NCBI RefSeq assembly: GCF_030700245.1
Contig: NZ_JAUYZI010000005.1
Span: 62,001 to 126,000 of the forward strand
Length of the DNA stretch: 64,000 nt
Source of the DNA: Methylobacterium amylolyticum
GTDB taxonomy: Bacteria; Pseudomonadota; Alphaproteobacteria; Rhizobiales; Beijerinckiaceae
Direction: 5' to 3'
Shown: piece after piece, positions 61,955 through 64,000 of the stretch
How positions within the stretch are numbered: the stretch's first letter is position 1
Layout: each line of letters opens with the position of its first letter
Made by a program: the position numbers and the translations under genes
Notes under the pieces: model-generated
Seen by the model: only the letters and a program-made list of their open reading frames with translations
The model's database searches: none
Told to the model about the DNA's origin: nothing

Positions 61955-62761
61955 GTGCCCCACACCACCTCTGCCCATCCCCTGCGCGCGCTGCTGCGCC
62001 GCGCCGCTCTGGCCGCCGGCCTGTTGCTGCTGCCGACCGCTGTGCTGGCCTATGCCGACCTCTTGCCGGATTCGCTGGATCTCCTCGGCATCGACCTGCA
62101 CGAGACGCCGGACCTGCCGCACGTCGCCCGGCAGATCGCCATCGGCGCGCCGCTGCGGATCGTCGCCTTCGGCTCGTCCTCCACCGAGGGCATCGGCGCT
62201 TCGAGCCCGGCCAACGCCTACCCGGCCCGCCTCCAGGCCGACCTGCGCGGCCGGCTGCGCGGCCTCGACGTCACGGTGGTGAACCGCGGCATCGGCGGCG
62301 AGCACGTGGACGACATGCTCGCCCGCCTCGACCGCGACGTGATCCGGGCCGAGCCGCAACTGGTGATCTGGCAGACCGGCAGCAACGACCCCCTGCGCGG
62401 CGTCTCGCTCGCGCACTTCCGCGAGGCGACGCTCGCCGCCGTGCGCCGCATCCAGGAGGCCGGCATCGACGTGGTTCTGATGGAGCCGCAATGGTGCCCG
62501 ACGCTGGAGGCGACGCCGGGCTCGCACCGGTTCCGCGACGCGGTGCGCGAGATCGGCGCCGAGCTCGACGTGCCGGTCATCCGCCGGGCCGACCTGATGC
62601 AGGACTGGGTGCGCGACGGCAAGGTGACGCGCAAGCAGCTCTTCGCCGCGGACGGGCTGCACATGGCCGACGGCGGCTACGCGCTGCTCGCCAAGGCGGC
62701 GGCCGAGTCGATCCTGCGCGACGCCGGCCCGGTCCAGGTCGCCGAGGCGGTCGCCGAGTAG
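61955..62761 (+). CDS. SGNH/GDSL-type exported hydrolase
   Basis: A 268-residue esterase/lipase-like protein. An N-terminal signal-anchor (ALLRRAALAAGLLLLPTAVLAY) is followed by block I VAFGSSSTEGIGASS (nucleophile serine), block II NRGIGGEHVDDM (oxyanion glycine), block III QTGSNDP (oxyanion asparagine) and block V DGLHMADGGYALLA (catalytic aspartate/histidine). A GTG at 61955 is taken as start; an in-frame TTG farther upstream has little support. It probably deacetylates or de-esterifies a cell-envelope compound. The ribosome binding site is weak, so the start is uncertain. Confidence 0.8.
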   Translation: MPHTTSAHPLRALLRRAALAAGLLLLPTAVLAYADLLPDSLDLLGIDLHETPDLPHVARQIAIGAPLRIVAFGSSSTEGIGASSPANAYPARLQADLRGRLRGLDVTVVNRGIGGEHVDDMLARLDRDVIRAEPQLVIWQTGSNDPLRGVSLAHFREATLAAVRRIQEAGIDVVLMEPQWCPTLEATPGSHRFRDAVREIGAELDVPVIRRADLMQDWVRDGKVTRKQLFAADGLHMADGGYALLAKAAAESILRDAGPVQVAEAVAE

Positions 62762-62941
62762 CGACCCGTCCGCCCGCCGTCGCCGCGCCCGCTGGACGGC
62801 GCGGGCCCGCCTCCCCATCTCGGCCCGGATCGACCGGAGCCGAGCCCATCCCCAGCGGACGCGGCTCCGACGTCGTCGCGCGACGCGCCTTCCCCGCCGG
62901 ATCGGTCTCCGGCGGCGGAGCGCGCAACCGGAGCGTTGGTC

Positions 62942-63511
62942 TTGAGTCACGACGAGCGGGGCGGGCCGCCCCAGATGCACGCCACCACCATCCTGATGGT
63001 CCGCAAAGGCGGCCGCGTCGTCATCGGCGGCGACGGGCAGGTCAGCCTCGGCCAGACCATCGTGAAGGGCAACGCCCGCAAGGTGCGCCGGCTCGCCAAG
63101 GGCGCGGTGATCGGCGGCTTCGCCGGGGCGACCGCCGACGCCTTCACCCTGTTCGAGCGGCTGGAGGGCAAGCTGGAGCAGTATCCCGGCCAGCTCACCC
63201 GCGCCTGCGTCGAGCTGACCAAGGACTGGCGCACCGACCGCTACCTGCGCCGCCTGGAGGCGATGATGCTGGTGGCCGACCGCGACGTGAGCCTGCTGCT
63301 CTCCGGCGCCGGCGACGTCCTGGAGCCCGAGAGCGGGGTGATGGCGATCGGCTCCGGCGGCAATTACGCGTTGTCCGCCGCCCGCGCCCTGGAGGACGGC
63401 GACCTCGACGCCGAGGCGATCGTGCGCCGCGCGATGGCCATCGCCGCCGAGATCTGCGTCTACACCAACGGGAACCTCGTCATCGAGGCGCTCGAGGTCG
63501 GCGGATCGTAG
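62942..63511 (+). CDS. hslV: HslV, ATP-dependent protease proteolytic subunit
   Basis: Peptidase subunit of the HslUV (ClpYQ) heat-shock protease. The propeptide [14 protein letters not shown] is removed to expose the N-terminal threonine of [10 protein letters not shown] (Thr15). The remainder is typical: [39 protein letters not shown] and [21 protein letters not shown] start at 62942 with GGAG eight bases upstream gives the usual propeptide length. hslU does not follow; instead a SulP transporter gene begins 172 bp later, so the ATPase subunit must lie elsewhere. Confidence 0.95.
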   Translation: MSHDERGGPPQMHATTILMVRKGGRVVIGGDGQVSLGQTIVKGNARKVRRLAKGAVIGGFAGATADAFTLFERLEGKLEQYPGQLTRACVELTKDWRTDRYLRRLEAMMLVADRDVSLLLSGAGDVLEPESGVMAIGSGGNYALSAARALEDGDLDAEAIVRRAMAIAAEICVYTNGNLVIEALEVGGS

Positions 63512-63525
63512 GTCTGCCCGTCGCG

Positions 63526-63543
63526 CATGTTGCATTGCAGCGT
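63526..63543. promoter_or_regulatory. TGC-rich palindrome, candidate PhaR-type site 2
   Basis: CATGTTGCATTGCAGCGT is nearly the reverse complement of 57786-57803, differing at three positions. It lies about 140 bp upstream of the SulP start. The match to a PhaR-like site is looser here than at site 1. Confidence 0.4.
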
Positions 63544-63574
63544 GAGCGTCACTAGGGTCGGGCCATTCGCAAGG

Positions 63575-63599
63575 ACCCGGTGAGAGCCCGGGTGGCTCT
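63575..63599 (+). promoter_or_regulatory. Possible pseudoknot in SulP leader
   Basis: In the leader of the SulP gene, ACCCGG (63575-63580) can pair with CCGGGT (63588-63593), and AGAGC (63583-63587) in its loop can pair with GCTCT (63595-63599), forming an H-type pseudoknot. An alternative single hairpin AGAGCC/GGCTCT would exclude the first stem. This is about 85 bases before the start codon. Alphaproteobacterial SulP genes are known to carry a conserved leader (sul1 RNA motif); whether this is that motif was not checked. Confidence 0.4.
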
Positions 63600-63683
63600 T
63601 CCGGCCGCCGATCCGCCGGACCACGCACACGAGACGCCGCCGTCCCGCCCGAAGCGCGGGCGCGTCTCCTGCGGATTTTTTCC

Positions 63684-64000
63684 ATGACCTCCCAGAAGAC
63701 CGGACCCGCCGGCCTCCTCGGCGCGTGGGTCTCGAACCTGCGCGGCGACATCCTCTCGGGCCTCGTCGTCGCCCTCGCCCTGATCCCAGAGGCGATCGGC
63801 TTCTCGGTGATCGCAGGCGTCGACCCGAAGGTCGGCCTCTACGCCTCGGTGGTCATCGCCTGCACGATCGCCTTCACCGGCGGACGCCCGGCGATGATCT
63901 CTGCCGCCACCGCCGCCACCGCCGTGGTGATGACCGACCTCGTGCGCGATCACGGCGTCCAGTACCTGTTCGCCGCCACGATCCTGATGGGCGTGATCCA
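63684..64000 (+). CDS. SulP-family anion transporter, 3' end outside window
   Basis: The first 105 codons of a SulP/SLC26 transporter. After [20 protein letters not shown] come the first membrane helices with the family signature [30 protein letters not shown] (shown in part), [19 protein letters not shown] and [14 protein letters not shown]. SulP members carry sulfate, bicarbonate or dicarboxylates; a bicarbonate or sulfate role is not decided here. A C-terminal STAS domain would be expected beyond the window. The long leader may hold a structured RNA. Confidence 0.88.
   Translation, partial: MTSQKTGPAGLLGAWVSNLRGDILSGLVVALALIPEAIGFSVIAGVDPKVGLYASVVIACTIAFTGGRPAMISAATAATAVVMTDLVRDHGVQYLFAATILMGVI

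Noticed and set aside
1..64000. CRISPR array
   Set aside because: No regularly spaced repeats of 25-40 bases were found. The repeats seen are palindromic units or coding repeats.

Overview
The window is very GC-rich, almost fully coding DNA from an alphaproteobacterium. Gene content (Rhizobiales-type lauroyltransferase/KAS cluster, SelB, PuuD-type urate oxidation, native beta-hydroxyaspartate cycle) and the intergenic palindromes with GCATC..GATGC ends suggest Hyphomicrobiales, most likely Methylobacterium or a relative. This is inferred from gene content, not from a phylogenetic marker.

Layout. 1-1.1 kb is the edge of an integrated element: a truncated tyrosine integrase, the 3' half of a tRNA-Arg gene as a probable attachment site, and an IS3 orfA relic. 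1.1-16 kb is a purine/ureide catabolic region: racemase-like protein, NCS1 permease, PuuE allantoinase, acyl-CoA ligase, UraH, PuuD, UraD, outer-membrane channel, NCS2 permease, 8-oxoguanine-type deaminase and two LysR regulators. 16-21.5 kb is a complete beta-hydroxyaspartate cycle operon bhcABCD with divergent bhcR. 21.5-26.3 kb is gcvTHP behind a tandem glycine riboswitch. These blocks fit one metabolic logic: ureide breakdown gives glyoxylate, BhcABCD turns two glyoxylate into oxaloacetate through glycine, and the riboswitch-controlled cleavage system removes surplus glycine.

26.3-30.8 kb carries a DJ-1/PfpI protein, an XRE-cupin regulator, an MHS-type transporter and a MOSC/iron-sulfur flavin reductase pair. 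30.8-38.4 kb is the most unusual part. It holds two sensor kinases, one OmpR-family response regulator, a solute-binding protein whose start codon overlaps the stop of one kinase gene, and three or four tiny ORFs. Three of the tiny ORFs have the same upstream direct repeat GACGCAAC/GACGCAAT at nearly the same distance from the start codon, suggesting a small local regulon.

38.4-49.7 kb has a second MHS transporter, a CHASE2 adenylate cyclase, a 1,468-residue glycine-rich autotransporter, a double-domain glycosyltransferase and a FecR-domain protein. 49.8-55.1 kb is a fatty-acid/lipid A type operon (KAS, ketoreductase, SH3-like protein, MDR reductase, lauroyltransferase, DUF1223) with no acyl carrier protein in sight. 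55.2-64 kb holds an M20 amidohydrolase, a TerB-like protein, SelB, a small secreted protein, a GT4 glycosyltransferase, an SGNH hydrolase, HslV and the start of a SulP transporter with a possible pseudoknot leader.
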